From contig NZ_MWQE01000001.1 in assembly GCF_002210285.1 (NCBI RefSeq), forward strand, positions 930,001 to 994,000: DNA of 64,000 bases, written 5' to 3'. Within the stretch, counting starts at the first letter, position 1, and the number at the start of each line of letters is the position of its first letter. The stretch is from Fibrobacter sp. UWR2. GTDB lineage: Bacteria > Fibrobacterota > Fibrobacteria > Fibrobacterales > Fibrobacteraceae. Positions 8,127 through 16,067 of this stretch are shown in pieces. The notes beneath the pieces were generated by a model, which saw nothing but the letters and a program-made list of their open reading frames with translations, did not search any database and was not told the origin of the DNA. The position numbers and the translations under genes are program-made.

Positions 8127-8960
8127 ATGAAGTCGATTCTCGAATATAAGGACTACCGCCTGTATATACAGGACTATTACGACGAGCGCAAGCGCTTGGG
8201 CGCGTTCTCGTGGCGCGAGTTCTGCAAGAGTGCCGGTTTTTCTTCGCCTAATTTTTTGAAGCTTGTTTGCCTAGGCGAAAGTAAACTGGGCAAGTCCAAG
8301 ATCGAGAATGTCGCAAATGCTATGGGACTAGTCGGTTTTGAGAAAGATTATTTCCGCGAAATGGTCACGTTCTGCAACGCGAAGCAGGATCCCGTCAAGA
8401 AGGCTGCCCTTATCGAAATGCAGAAGATTGCAATGGAACACAAGGTGCGCGTCGTTGACGGAGATGCCTTCCAGTATTATGAATCCTGGAAGTACCCTGT
8501 TTTGAGGGAATTAATCCCGATGATGCCGGGCGCCAACCCTCGTGACATTGCCGAGGAATGCAAGGAGCATGTGTCCGCCGAAGAAGTCCGGGACATTTTG
8601 AATTTCTTGCTCAAGGCTGGATTCCTGAAGAAGGACGGGGAGAAGGTCTATTCGCAGACGGAGCAGACCGTCATCGGTTCGAAAGAAGCTTTGCCCATTG
8701 CCATCCGTTCCATGCACAAGGAGATGGCAAACATGGCGGCCCGAGCCGTTGACCGCTATTCTCCGAATGAACGCTATTTTACCGGGGTCACGCTTAGCGT
8801 GAATGAAGAAGCGAACCGGAGGATTATTGCAGAAATCGATGCATGCTGCAAGAAGGTGCTTTCTATCGCGAATGAATACCAGGACCAAGATCAAGTTTGT
8901 AGAATTAATTTTCAGTTTTTCCCGGTAACGGATAAGGTTAAGGAGACGCGCCATGCTTAA
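8127..8960 (+). CDS. TIGR02147 (Fsuc_second, DUF4423-type) regulator-like protein
   Basis: A 277-residue member of a family first described as a large paralogous set in Fibrobacter succinogenes. Diagnostic parts are the N-terminal YKDYRLYIQDYYDERKR, the FSWREFCKSAGFSSPNFLKLV block that reads like a helix-turn-helix, and the C-terminal TGVTLSVNEEANRRIIAEI. The family is annotated as likely transcriptional regulators; the DNA target here is inferred to be its own upstream palindromes. The 3' end overlaps the first lipoprotein gene by eight bases, so regulator and lipoproteins form one operon. Confidence 0.88.
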   Translation: MKSILEYKDYRLYIQDYYDERKRLGAFSWREFCKSAGFSSPNFLKLVCLGESKLGKSKIENVANAMGLVGFEKDYFREMVTFCNAKQDPVKKAALIEMQKIAMEHKVRVVDGDAFQYYESWKYPVLRELIPMMPGANPRDIAEECKEHVSAEEVRDILNFLLKAGFLKKDGEKVYSQTEQTVIGSKEALPIAIRSMHKEMANMAARAVDRYSPNERYFTGVTLSVNEEANRRIIAEIDACCKKVLSIANEYQDQDQVCRINFQFFPVTDKVKETRHA

Positions 8961-9702
8961 GAATCTTTCTCTTATTATAGGTACTCTTTTTTCTATAAGC
9001 ATGGTTGCGTGCTCCGACGATAATGTCGCGGGCGGTACCATAGATCCGAGTACGATTGCTAAGATTAGCAGCTCGTCGGACGCCGTTAAGGTTGTGTCGA
9101 GCAGCAGTATGAGTGAAACCGAAAACGGGGTGGTTGCCCCTGAGACGGAAAGCAGCAGCTCGGGTGAAAGTAATCATTCGATAAAGCCTGACGTGAGCAG
9201 TTCGAGTGGTCGCGCCGTTATGGAAAGCAGCAGTTCACTTGAAGATGGCCAGAGTGATGTTTTGCCGATAGATGAGTCCTCTTCATCGGAAAAGGATCGG
9301 TCTAATGTCATCTTGCGGCCTAGAAACTTCTCTCTCGAATGCTCGGTAGATGTTGTCAAGGTGGACACGGACGAGCCTGCTGTTTCTAGCGATGTGCTGG
9401 CACCCTATGCCTCCAAGTCTGTCGCTGCGGATTCGGTCAATATCTTGATTAGCGATTACTTTAATATTCCGTGCGGCGAAAGCGAGGCGGAGGCCTTTAT
9501 GGAATGGGCCAATACTCCGGGATATACCTCACTCGGCCTTAATTACGATACGTTGTATGTCAAAGTCATTCGGAGTAAGGGTATGTCGTATGATTGTTCG
9601 TGCGTGGCGCGTGTGCAGTTTACGCTGGATGCGGAGTACTCCGACATTAAATACACGGTGCTTGAACAAAGAAATGCAATTCAACTGAAAGAGCTTGAAT
9701 AA
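8953..9702 (+). CDS. Poly-serine lipoprotein with one CxC domain
   Basis: 249 residues. AAGGAG precedes the ATG, which lies inside the end of the regulator gene. The signal ends in a lipobox (SMVAC, lipidated C20). Residues ~35-115 are a linker of SSSS clusters. Residues ~120-249 are a domain with the pattern I..yf.iPC....gDTLyVk....C.C...v.FtLd...sDIkYtvle, shared with the three following lipoproteins. The protein is predicted to be anchored in the outer membrane with the domain projected outward. Function unknown. Confidence 0.75.
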   Translation: MLKNLSLIIGTLFSISMVACSDDNVAGGTIDPSTIAKISSSSDAVKVVSSSSMSETENGVVAPETESSSSGESNHSIKPDVSSSSGRAVMESSSSLEDGQSDVLPIDESSSSEKDRSNVILRPRNFSLECSVDVVKVDTDEPAVSSDVLAPYASKSVAADSVNILISDYFNIPCGESEAEAFMEWANTPGYTSLGLNYDTLYVKVIRSKGMSYDCSCVARVQFTLDAEYSDIKYTVLEQRNAIQLKELE

Positions 9703-9712
9703 GGAGGCGACC

Positions 9713-10807
9713 ATGAAAAAGATACTTGCTACAGTAGCGACTTTGTCGCTCGTGCTTATTGCCTGTGGGGACGATGCTTCTTCGACGGCGCCGGATCCGG
9801 TTACCGGTAGCGAGAGTTCCTCGTCTGAAACGGTCCTGTCTTCGGGGGTAGAATCCTCTTCGGGTGCGAAGTCTTCGTCTTCGACAAAGGAACCCTCGTC
9901 GAGCGAAACTCCGGAATCTTCCTCTTCGTTGAAGCTCCCGGTGGAATCGTCTTCGTCGGTGATTGTGCCTGTGGACCCGCATCAGGTGATTACGGATGCC
10001 AACGGCCAGTGCAATTCGAAGGGATTGACTCGCGATCCTATGGTGGATGCCGGTGAGGATGAGGCTATCCCTCCGGTGGCCTATCGCCATGTCGGTACCG
10101 AACGGACGGGTTTTACCCTGGAAAACCTGATGATTACCTGCGGCCTTGTCGTTGATACCCTGGATGTCAATGTCTCGGGAGATACGGTTTACGTGAATGC
10201 GACGTTCGACCGCTCGAATGCGATGAGGTGCATTTGCGATTTCAAGATTGAATTTGCTGTAGAAAACAGTGACGCCTACGCGCAGGCGACAGTCCTTGTC
10301 TTTGGTGATGCTCACAGCGACGGCGGCACGCCTGACATCATGCAAATTGTCGATATGGACGTGATTTCTGTCGAAGAGGCTACGGGCCGCAAGCAGGCGA
10401 AGGACATCAATCTCTCTTGCAAGAACGACAGACAGACGGCCAGGAGGCTCACGACGGCGAGCAACACGCTCCTCCCTGTAAAGGTCGACACTACGGAGAA
10501 GGCTTCCGTTGCTGGCCGTAAGGTGGGCGATGACGGGTACGATACCATCGTTATTCCCGAAGTGACGATGCCTTGTGGAATTGTTTATGAACGTTTCGAT
10601 GTCTATGCATCCAACGGAACGCTCTATGTTGAACCGGTCGAGGCTGCGGATAGTCCGGTAACCAATTGCATTTGCCCGACACGGGTGTCCTTCAGGATAG
10701 AGCAGAACGAGGCGTTCTCCAATACGCATTATCTCGTGTTCAGCAGGGGAGAGCCGATGCCTTTGGTGGAAACCGTTCCTGTAGATGCATCTGATTTGAA
10801 TGATTAA
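9713..10807 (+). CDS. Poly-serine lipoprotein with two CxC domains
   Basis: The start at MKKILATVATL is chosen over an ATG at 9695 because AAGGAGG precedes it and the signal peptide is then normal (lipobox LIAC). The product has 364 residues: a Ser-rich linker to about residue 85, then two tandem domains. Each has a C near the middle (LMITCGLVVDTLDV; VTMPCGIVYERFDV) and a CxC near the end (CICDFKIEF; CICPTRVSFRIE). They match the domain in the neighbouring lipoproteins. It lies 10 bases after the previous stop, in one operon. No known family is recognised. Confidence 0.72.
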   Translation: MKKILATVATLSLVLIACGDDASSTAPDPVTGSESSSSETVLSSGVESSSGAKSSSSTKEPSSSETPESSSSLKLPVESSSSVIVPVDPHQVITDANGQCNSKGLTRDPMVDAGEDEAIPPVAYRHVGTERTGFTLENLMITCGLVVDTLDVNVSGDTVYVNATFDRSNAMRCICDFKIEFAVENSDAYAQATVLVFGDAHSDGGTPDIMQIVDMDVISVEEATGRKQAKDINLSCKNDRQTARRLTTASNTLLPVKVDTTEKASVAGRKVGDDGYDTIVIPEVTMPCGIVYERFDVYASNGTLYVEPVEAADSPVTNCICPTRVSFRIEQNEAFSNTHYLVFSRGEPMPLVETVPVDASDLND

Positions 10808-10839
10808 TGTTTGACTTTAATTGAAGAAGGAAAATGAAT

Positions 10840-12216
10840 ATGAAAAAGTATTTTGCATGCGCTGCTGCGCTTTCGCTTATGGTTGCCGCCTGCGGGGACG
10901 ATACGTCTTCGAACGTCAATGGTGGAGATCCTGGGACGCCGTCTAAAAAGACCGGGATTGCCCATGCAGGGGACTGCAGTGTCTTTACGCCCTGGGAAGG
11001 GGAGGGCGAGGCCTTCGTGATAGGCTCGAAAGGTAGTGGCTACCAGGTTCTTCTGCCGAAGATGAATTACAACGTTGACTTGTGCGACGAATGCCTGTAC
11101 GAACGTTCCGGCGACACCCTGCACATCTCGGATTCGGATACGATGAGAGTTGCCCTGAACTGGTTCTGCACGACGGACTTTACGTTCGATATCTCCGATG
11201 CGGATGCCGATATCAAGTATTTCACATACGAGAATTCGGTATACAAGATTGTGAAGGGCCCCGCTCCGGAAAAGATTTCTTCGGGCATGGTCGTCTCTTC
11301 TTCCAGCGAGAATTCGTCTTCGAGCGAGTCGGTCAAATCGTCTAGTTCGCAGGGCGGGTCTTCTGCAGGGCAACCGGAATCGTCTTCAAGTGTTGAGCCG
11401 GGCTCTTCGTCCGGCGTGACCCCGCCGAGTTCATCTTCGCGCCAGATCTACAACGGTCCCGTTCCGCTGAAGAGCATTACGGCGACCTGCCACGAAGAAG
11501 TATGGACGAATGATCCGGTTGAACCCGAACCGCCTGCGGCGTATTTCAGTGTCTCCAACAGCTTCGCGCAGATTGACTTGCTCAATGTCAAGCTCTCCCT
11601 TGCCTGCGATTCCGCCTTGCAGAAGGCGTTCTGGGATAACCTGAATGCGGACAATACCGTGGCGTCGGTCATCGGGGATACACTTTTTGTGAATATCGAC
11701 CGTTCCGAACAGAAGGGTGTGGAATTCATGTGCGGCTGCACGGCCGATGTGAAATTCACGTTTGACGAAAACTATGCCGTCTTCGGCTATACGGCGTTTG
11801 AAAACAATAGGCCGCCGCTTGAGCTGGGACATAGGCTGATCAACCAGCCGGATCCGGGCTACCAGAAGATAACCAAGGCAGAGGCTCAGTGTATGGGGAA
11901 CGATTCCCCCGACGATCCGATGGTAGATGCCGCCCTCCCGCCTGTGGCGCACATGTATGTGAATGGTGATTCTGCGCAGATTGTCATTGAACAAGTCATG
12001 GTTACTTGTGCGTCGATAATCGAGAGTGTCGAAGCTCAGGTAAAGGACAGTGTACTTTACGTGACTCCGCATTACGATACCTCGGCCCCGCAGGCGGATT
12101 GCATCTGCAATACTAAGGTTTCCTTCAACGTGGAGGCAAGAATCCCGTTTACCGAGGCGACCAAGCTGGTGTATGACAATGATCCCGGCAACAAGATGCG
12201 CTTGATTGTGGAATAG
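10840..12216 (+). CDS. Poly-serine lipoprotein with three CxC-type domains
   Basis: I favour the ATG at 10840 over 10834 because GAAGGA then has normal spacing. About 458 residues with lipobox VAAC. The first domain (~40-145) ends SDADADIKYFTYENSVYKIVKGPAPEK and is nearly a copy of the whole next gene; it has kept only one cysteine of the CxC (WFCTTDFTF). A Ser-rich linker (~150-205) follows, then two more domains with CGCTADVKFTF and CICNTKVSFNV. Internal duplication and linker insertion explain the architecture. Function unknown; surface lipoprotein by inference. Confidence 0.72.
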   Translation: MKKYFACAAALSLMVAACGDDTSSNVNGGDPGTPSKKTGIAHAGDCSVFTPWEGEGEAFVIGSKGSGYQVLLPKMNYNVDLCDECLYERSGDTLHISDSDTMRVALNWFCTTDFTFDISDADADIKYFTYENSVYKIVKGPAPEKISSGMVVSSSSENSSSSESVKSSSSQGGSSAGQPESSSSVEPGSSSGVTPPSSSSRQIYNGPVPLKSITATCHEEVWTNDPVEPEPPAAYFSVSNSFAQIDLLNVKLSLACDSALQKAFWDNLNADNTVASVIGDTLFVNIDRSEQKGVEFMCGCTADVKFTFDENYAVFGYTAFENNRPPLELGHRLINQPDPGYQKITKAEAQCMGNDSPDDPMVDAALPPVAHMYVNGDSAQIVIEQVMVTCASIIESVEAQVKDSVLYVTPHYDTSAPQADCICNTKVSFNVEARIPFTEATKLVYDNDPGNKMRLIVE

Positions 12217-12224
12217 GTGGAACT

Positions 12225-12683
12225 ATGAAAAAGGAACTTGCTTTTGTTGCGCTATTGGCGCTCTTGCTTATGGCCTGCAGTGGCGATTCGCCGGCAGGTT
12301 CCGACCAGGATTCTTCACGAGAAGTGAAGATGTCCTTCAGGGGCTGCTACGAAAACCTTTCCAAGAAGGTATCCTTGCTGAAAGAGGGCTCGGACGATTT
12401 GCCGTTGGCATATCTGTATCACGAAGACGGCCAATACCGGTTGATGATTCCGAAAATGCATGATTATTGCGGATTTGAGAAGGTGAAGATGGATGTGGAA
12501 CGTTCTGGCGATACGCTGAGAATCGATGTCACGGCGATGATCCCGACGGAGTGCCTGTGCGTGAGTGACCATTGGTTCGATATAGAGGCGAGGGACGCGG
12601 ACATCAAGTACTTTGCGCACGCTCCTTACAATAAAAAAGAGACGGTGTACAAGGTGGTGCCCGGCCCGGCGCCAGAAGAGTGA
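12225..12683 (+). CDS. Lipoprotein with one CxC domain, no poly-serine linker
   Basis: 152 residues with lipobox LLMAC. Apart from the signal, the protein is a single domain: QYRLMIPKM ... ERSGDTLRIDV ... CLCVSDHWFDIEARDADIKYF ... VYKVVPGPAPEE. The same order and several identical words occur in the first domain of the preceding protein, so one derives from the other by duplication. It is the minimal version of the domain and the last gene before a strong terminator. Confidence 0.72.
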   Translation: MKKELAFVALLALLLMACSGDSPAGSDQDSSREVKMSFRGCYENLSKKVSLLKEGSDDLPLAYLYHEDGQYRLMIPKMHDYCGFEKVKMDVERSGDTLRIDVTAMIPTECLCVSDHWFDIEARDADIKYFAHAPYNKKETVYKVVPGPAPEE

Positions 12684-12707
12684 ATCGCCCTAAATTTCTT
12701 AGAACCC

Positions 12708-12731
12708 AAGGAGGCCCTGCCTCCTTTTTTT
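12708..12731 (+). terminator. Intrinsic terminator of the lipoprotein operon
   Basis: AAGGAGGC and GCCTCCTT form a perfect 8-bp stem with a CCT loop, followed by a T run. The T run merges with the TATATTTG box of the next gene, so terminator and promoter touch. Confidence 0.88.
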
Positions 12732-12738
12732 ATATTTG
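12731..12738 (+). promoter_or_regulatory. TATATTTG -7-like box, leaderless start predicted
   Basis: The box ends five bases before the ATG at 12744. There is no clear Shine-Dalgarno site, and a terminator stem lies immediately upstream, so transcription must begin at or next to the start codon. Confidence 0.55.
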
Positions 12739-12743
12739 GGGTC

Positions 12744-13478
12744 ATGAAATACACAGACGAAGCAAAACAGAATTTCAAGGCCCTCTCCAAGAACCCCTAT
12801 CCCGGACGTGGCATCGTCCTCGGCGAAAGCGCCGACGGCAAGTCCTACGTTCAGGTCTACTGGATCATGGGCCGTAGCGTCAACAGTCGCAACCGCGTGT
12901 TCGAAATGGAACCGAAGACCGGCTTCATGAAGACGAAGGCCTTCGACGAATCCAAGCTCACGGACCCGCACCTGATTATCTACTACCCAGCGCGCCACAC
13001 TGCCGACGTCCAGATTATCACGAACGGCGACCAGACCGACACGATTTATGACGCCATCAAGCTCGGCGGCACCTTCGAAAGCGCCCTCCGCACGCGCCAG
13101 TACGAAGACGACGCCCCGAACTTCACGCCGCGTATTTCCGGCATCCATTACAAGAACGCAAGCCCCGCCGTGTACAAGCTCTCCATCCTCAAGAGCAGGG
13201 GCAACAGCGAAGAAGCCGGTTGCGAACGCATGACGTTTGAATACGAGAAGGCCCTGCCGGGTCTCGGCCACTTCATCAGCACCTACGAAACTGACGGCAG
13301 CCCGATCCCGAGCTTCAACGGCTTCCCGAAACTGATGCCGATCTTCGACAACGCCGAGGTCACGCTCAAGAAGTACTGGGCCGCCCTCGACAAGGACAAC
13401 AAGGTCTCCCTGATGGTCAAGTGGATTGACAAGAAGACCTTCAAGGCCAAGACCCTGATCGTGAATAAAAATAAATAG
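12744..13478 (+). CDS. IMP cyclohydrolase (PF07826 family)
   Basis: The 244-residue protein carries the family landmarks: NPYPGRGIVLG near residue 17, VYWIMGRSVNSRNRVF near 38, KLTDPHLIIYYP, IITNGDQTDTIYDAI near 95, and NFTPRISGI. It closes FAICAR to IMP, the last step of de novo purine synthesis, in organisms that use the stand-alone PurO-like enzyme rather than the C-terminal part of PurH. No other purine gene is nearby. The stop is one base from the convergent ogt stop. Confidence 0.9.
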   Translation: MKYTDEAKQNFKALSKNPYPGRGIVLGESADGKSYVQVYWIMGRSVNSRNRVFEMEPKTGFMKTKAFDESKLTDPHLIIYYPARHTADVQIITNGDQTDTIYDAIKLGGTFESALRTRQYEDDAPNFTPRISGIHYKNASPAVYKLSILKSRGNSEEAGCERMTFEYEKALPGLGHFISTYETDGSPIPSFNGFPKLMPIFDNAEVTLKKYWAALDKDNKVSLMVKWIDKKTFKAKTLIVNKNK

Positions 13479-13479
13479 T

Positions 13480-14037
13480 TTATTCTAAGTCAAGTTCATT
13501 CTGAATGGCGCCTTCCATGCACAGGAGGCGCCTTTTTAAGTCGGTGCCGAGCGTGTAGCCGCCAATCTTGCCGCGGCTTGTGACCACGCGGTGGCAGGGG
13601 ATTATGACCTGCAGCGGGTTGTTGTGCAGGGCGTTCCCGACGGCGCGTTCTGCTTTCGGGTGCCCGATGGCTTCGGCGACCTGCTTGTATGTCCACGTCT
13701 TGCCGTAGGGAATGTTCCTGACGGCCTCGAATACCTGGACCTGGAATTCCGTTCCCGGAATCTGGATGGACACGCTGAATTCCTGCAACTTGCCCGCGAG
13801 GTAGAGGTTCAGTTCCTTCACGACGGTGCGGTAAGTCTTTACGGCAGCACCCTTCAATCCGGAGTCTTGCTCGGCGGCAGCGTATGCGCAGGCCTTTACC
13901 GTGCTCGGGACGATGGCGGAATCTTCTGCGCCCGCAAACTGCAGGCCGCACAGGTAGCGCCCTTCGAACGAGAAGGTCCATTGCCCCCACATATTGCGGT
14001 GGCAGACCGTCTGAATGCCTTTAACCTGCTTTGCCAT
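13480..14037 (-). CDS. ogt: Methylated-DNA--protein-cysteine S-methyltransferase
   Basis: 185 residues. The active site IIPCHRVV (C148), the preceding RAVGNALHNNP and the following GKIGGYTLGTDLKRRLLCMEG are typical of Ogt/MGMT, which transfer the alkyl group from O6-alkylguanine to their own cysteine. The DNA-binding helix region (FEAVRNIPYGKTWTYKQVAEAIG) precedes it. A TATATTTA box ends four bases before the ATG, with no Shine-Dalgarno site. Confidence 0.96.
   Translation of the reverse strand: MAKQVKGIQTVCHRNMWGQWTFSFEGRYLCGLQFAGAEDSAIVPSTVKACAYAAAEQDSGLKGAAVKTYRTVVKELNLYLAGKLQEFSVSIQIPGTEFQVQVFEAVRNIPYGKTWTYKQVAEAIGHPKAERAVGNALHNNPLQVIIPCHRVVTSRGKIGGYTLGTDLKRRLLCMEGAIQNELDLE
13507..13537 (+). 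terminator. Terminator of the IMP cyclohydrolase gene inside the ogt 3' end
   Basis: GGCGCCT (13507-13513) and AGGCGCC (13526-13532) form a 7-bp stem followed by TTTTT on the plus strand. It is embedded in the coding sequence of the convergent ogt gene. Confidence 0.65.
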
Positions 14038-14041
14038 GCCA

Positions 14042-14049
14042 TAAATATA
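14042..14049 (-). promoter_or_regulatory. TATATTTA -7-like box of ogt
   Basis: On the minus strand TATATTTA is followed by TGGC and then the ogt ATG (14037). The four-base gap predicts a leaderless transcript. Confidence 0.5.
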
Positions 14050-14099
14050 CGCATTTATTTGCTATTATTTAAGCAGATTAAGTTCAACAGAGGAGAAAA

Positions 14100-15983
14100 A
14101 TGAAAAAAGAGCGTGTTATTCTCGGTGTATATGGGCATGTTTTGGCATGGATGGCGTGCGCTTTCCTGTTTTGGGGCTGTGGTGATGATGACAGCTTCTC
14201 ACCGGTAGCTAGGGATCGTGGCTACGACTATGCGTACACGACGGCGGATGGCTTGTCGAAAACTCCGTGCAACGATATGCGCGAAGGCCGCGATGCCGTT
14301 ATCGGCCGCGACAAGGACCATTACGAGTGTCGCTTTGACCGCATTGATTCCGTCTACATCTGGGTTGGTTACGACGATACGCTTACGGCCGAGGGGCGCG
14401 AGTTCAAACGCTCCGAATCATCGAGCAGCGAAGGGTCTTCGGATAGCGGAAGCTCGTCGAGCATCAGGAACTCGTCCAGCAGTTATTCCAGCAGTAGTTA
14501 CTCCAGCAGTAGTTACTCCAGCAGTTCTCGCTACAGCTCTTCCAGTTTTTATTTGGATACCGCCTGGTCCTTTAATAAAAGCAGTGTCGGCCAGGGGTCC
14601 ATCACTTTTACCTTGACCTCCAAGGACGAGTTGCTCAACCCGGACGTCGAATACGGAGTGATGACGGATGAACGCGATGGCCAGGTCTATAGGACGGTAA
14701 TCGTTGGAAACAGGGTCTGGATGGCCGAGAACCTCAATTTTGCGGGCAACGACGATTATCCGCTTGTGCTCGAACGTTCGACTTGCTTTAATTTCGATGA
14801 TGACAACTGTGCCTTGCTGGGTCGCTTGTATTCACGTGAAGCTGCTATGGACAACGTCTACTGCATGCTCGGTGCCCCCTGCGATATCGGTGATACCTTG
14901 GTTCGCGGTGTGTGTCCCAAGGGATGGCATATTCCATCTAACGATGAGGCCACTGCTCTAACATACGCTTTTGGCGATGATCTTGATGGCGTGCGGTCTG
15001 TAAAGGGATGGGGAACGTCTTATGGCGTAGGGACTAACACTTCGGGCTTTTCGATGCCGGCATCGGGGTGTCTCGATTTCGATGATTATAATTTTAAAAA
15101 CGCAGGAAAGACTGGATACGTTTGGGCCTATATAAAAGGGTCGAGTATGAGATACCTGATTTTCCGCGGATCGGATCATGATGTGATTATACATTCCGGT
15201 TACACTGACAATATTTTTGTCTCGGTCCGCTGTATATCGGATGACACCTTGAATATCGCCTTGTCATCTTCGTCGATACGCTCTTCCAGCAGCGTTTCGT
15301 CCTCGTCGAGCAGTTCCTTGTCTTCATCGAGCGTTGGATTGACTTCACCTTTAACGGAAAAGGGCGAACAGTTTAACCCCGATATTGAATACGGTACTAT
15401 GACGGACCCTCGTGATGGCATGACATACAAGACGGTCGAAGTCAACGGGCGAACCTGGATGGCCGAGAACCTGAATTTTGCAGGCGACGAAGATTTTCCG
15501 CTTCAGAAGCAATATTCTCTTTGCTACGAAGATAAGGATGAAAATTGTGAACTGTATGGCCGACTGTATTCCCGCGAAGCAGCGATGAATTCTACTGCGT
15601 GCGCGTATAATACAAGTTGCAGTCCGGCAGACCCTCTTCAGGGCGCATGCCCGACGGGGTGGCATATCCCGTCAGAGAGTGAAGCTACGGAACTGAAAGA
15701 CTTGGTTTCAACCTCATTCCTGGAATTGCTATCGGCGAAGGGCTGGGGTAACGATACACTGGTCGTTGCTGGAGAAGATACATATGGACTTTCCTTTATA
15801 GGTTCCGGATATAAACTAGGCGATATTTTTAAGAACATGGGCGTGAATGCTTTTATGTGGGCCAATATTGCTGGTAACACTCAGCGCTACTTTGGAATCA
15901 ATGTGGAGAAAAAGGAAGTGTTTGTCCATAGTGGCTATAACAGTAACATTATTTATGCCAATGTCCGCTGTGTGAAGGACTAA
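14100..15983 (+). CDS. Lipoprotein with two Fib_succ_major (TIGR02145) domains
   Basis: 627 residues. GAGGAG lies just before the ATG, and the signal ends in a lipobox (LFWGC). A Ser/Tyr linker (SSYSSSS repeats, ~105-150) precedes domain 1 (~175-385) and a second SSSS linker (~390-420) precedes domain 2 (~425-627). Each domain has YG(V/T)MTD(E/P)RDG, WMAENLNFAG, a C...C..lgRLYSREAAM block, CP(K/T)GWHIPS and a final VRC. The fold is related to FGly-sulfatase/DUF1566-like domains and is used by Fibrobacter in many surface lipoproteins; the ligand is unknown. The 3' end is closed by a shared terminator. Confidence 0.9.
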   Translation: MKKERVILGVYGHVLAWMACAFLFWGCGDDDSFSPVARDRGYDYAYTTADGLSKTPCNDMREGRDAVIGRDKDHYECRFDRIDSVYIWVGYDDTLTAEGREFKRSESSSSEGSSDSGSSSSIRNSSSSYSSSSYSSSSYSSSSRYSSSSFYLDTAWSFNKSSVGQGSITFTLTSKDELLNPDVEYGVMTDERDGQVYRTVIVGNRVWMAENLNFAGNDDYPLVLERSTCFNFDDDNCALLGRLYSREAAMDNVYCMLGAPCDIGDTLVRGVCPKGWHIPSNDEATALTYAFGDDLDGVRSVKGWGTSYGVGTNTSGFSMPASGCLDFDDYNFKNAGKTGYVWAYIKGSSMRYLIFRGSDHDVIIHSGYTDNIFVSVRCISDDTLNIALSSSSIRSSSSVSSSSSSSLSSSSVGLTSPLTEKGEQFNPDIEYGTMTDPRDGMTYKTVEVNGRTWMAENLNFAGDEDFPLQKQYSLCYEDKDENCELYGRLYSREAAMNSTACAYNTSCSPADPLQGACPTGWHIPSESEATELKDLVSTSFLELLSAKGWGNDTLVVAGEDTYGLSFIGSGYKLGDIFKNMGVNAFMWANIAGNTQRYFGINVEKKEVFVHSGYNSNIIYANVRCVKD

Positions 15984-16023
15984 TGGTAAAGCTGGCGCGA
16001 ATGACGCTATACTGAGTATAAGA

Positions 16024-16049
16024 AAAGGCTCGCTATCACGCGAGCCTTT
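16024..16049. terminator. Bidirectional terminator between convergent genes
   Basis: AAAGGCTCGC and GCGAGCCTTT form a perfect 10-bp stem with a six-base loop, between the end of the lipoprotein gene and the end of gatA. Confidence 0.88.
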
Positions 16050-16067
16050 GTCATGCAGCGCCAAAGA

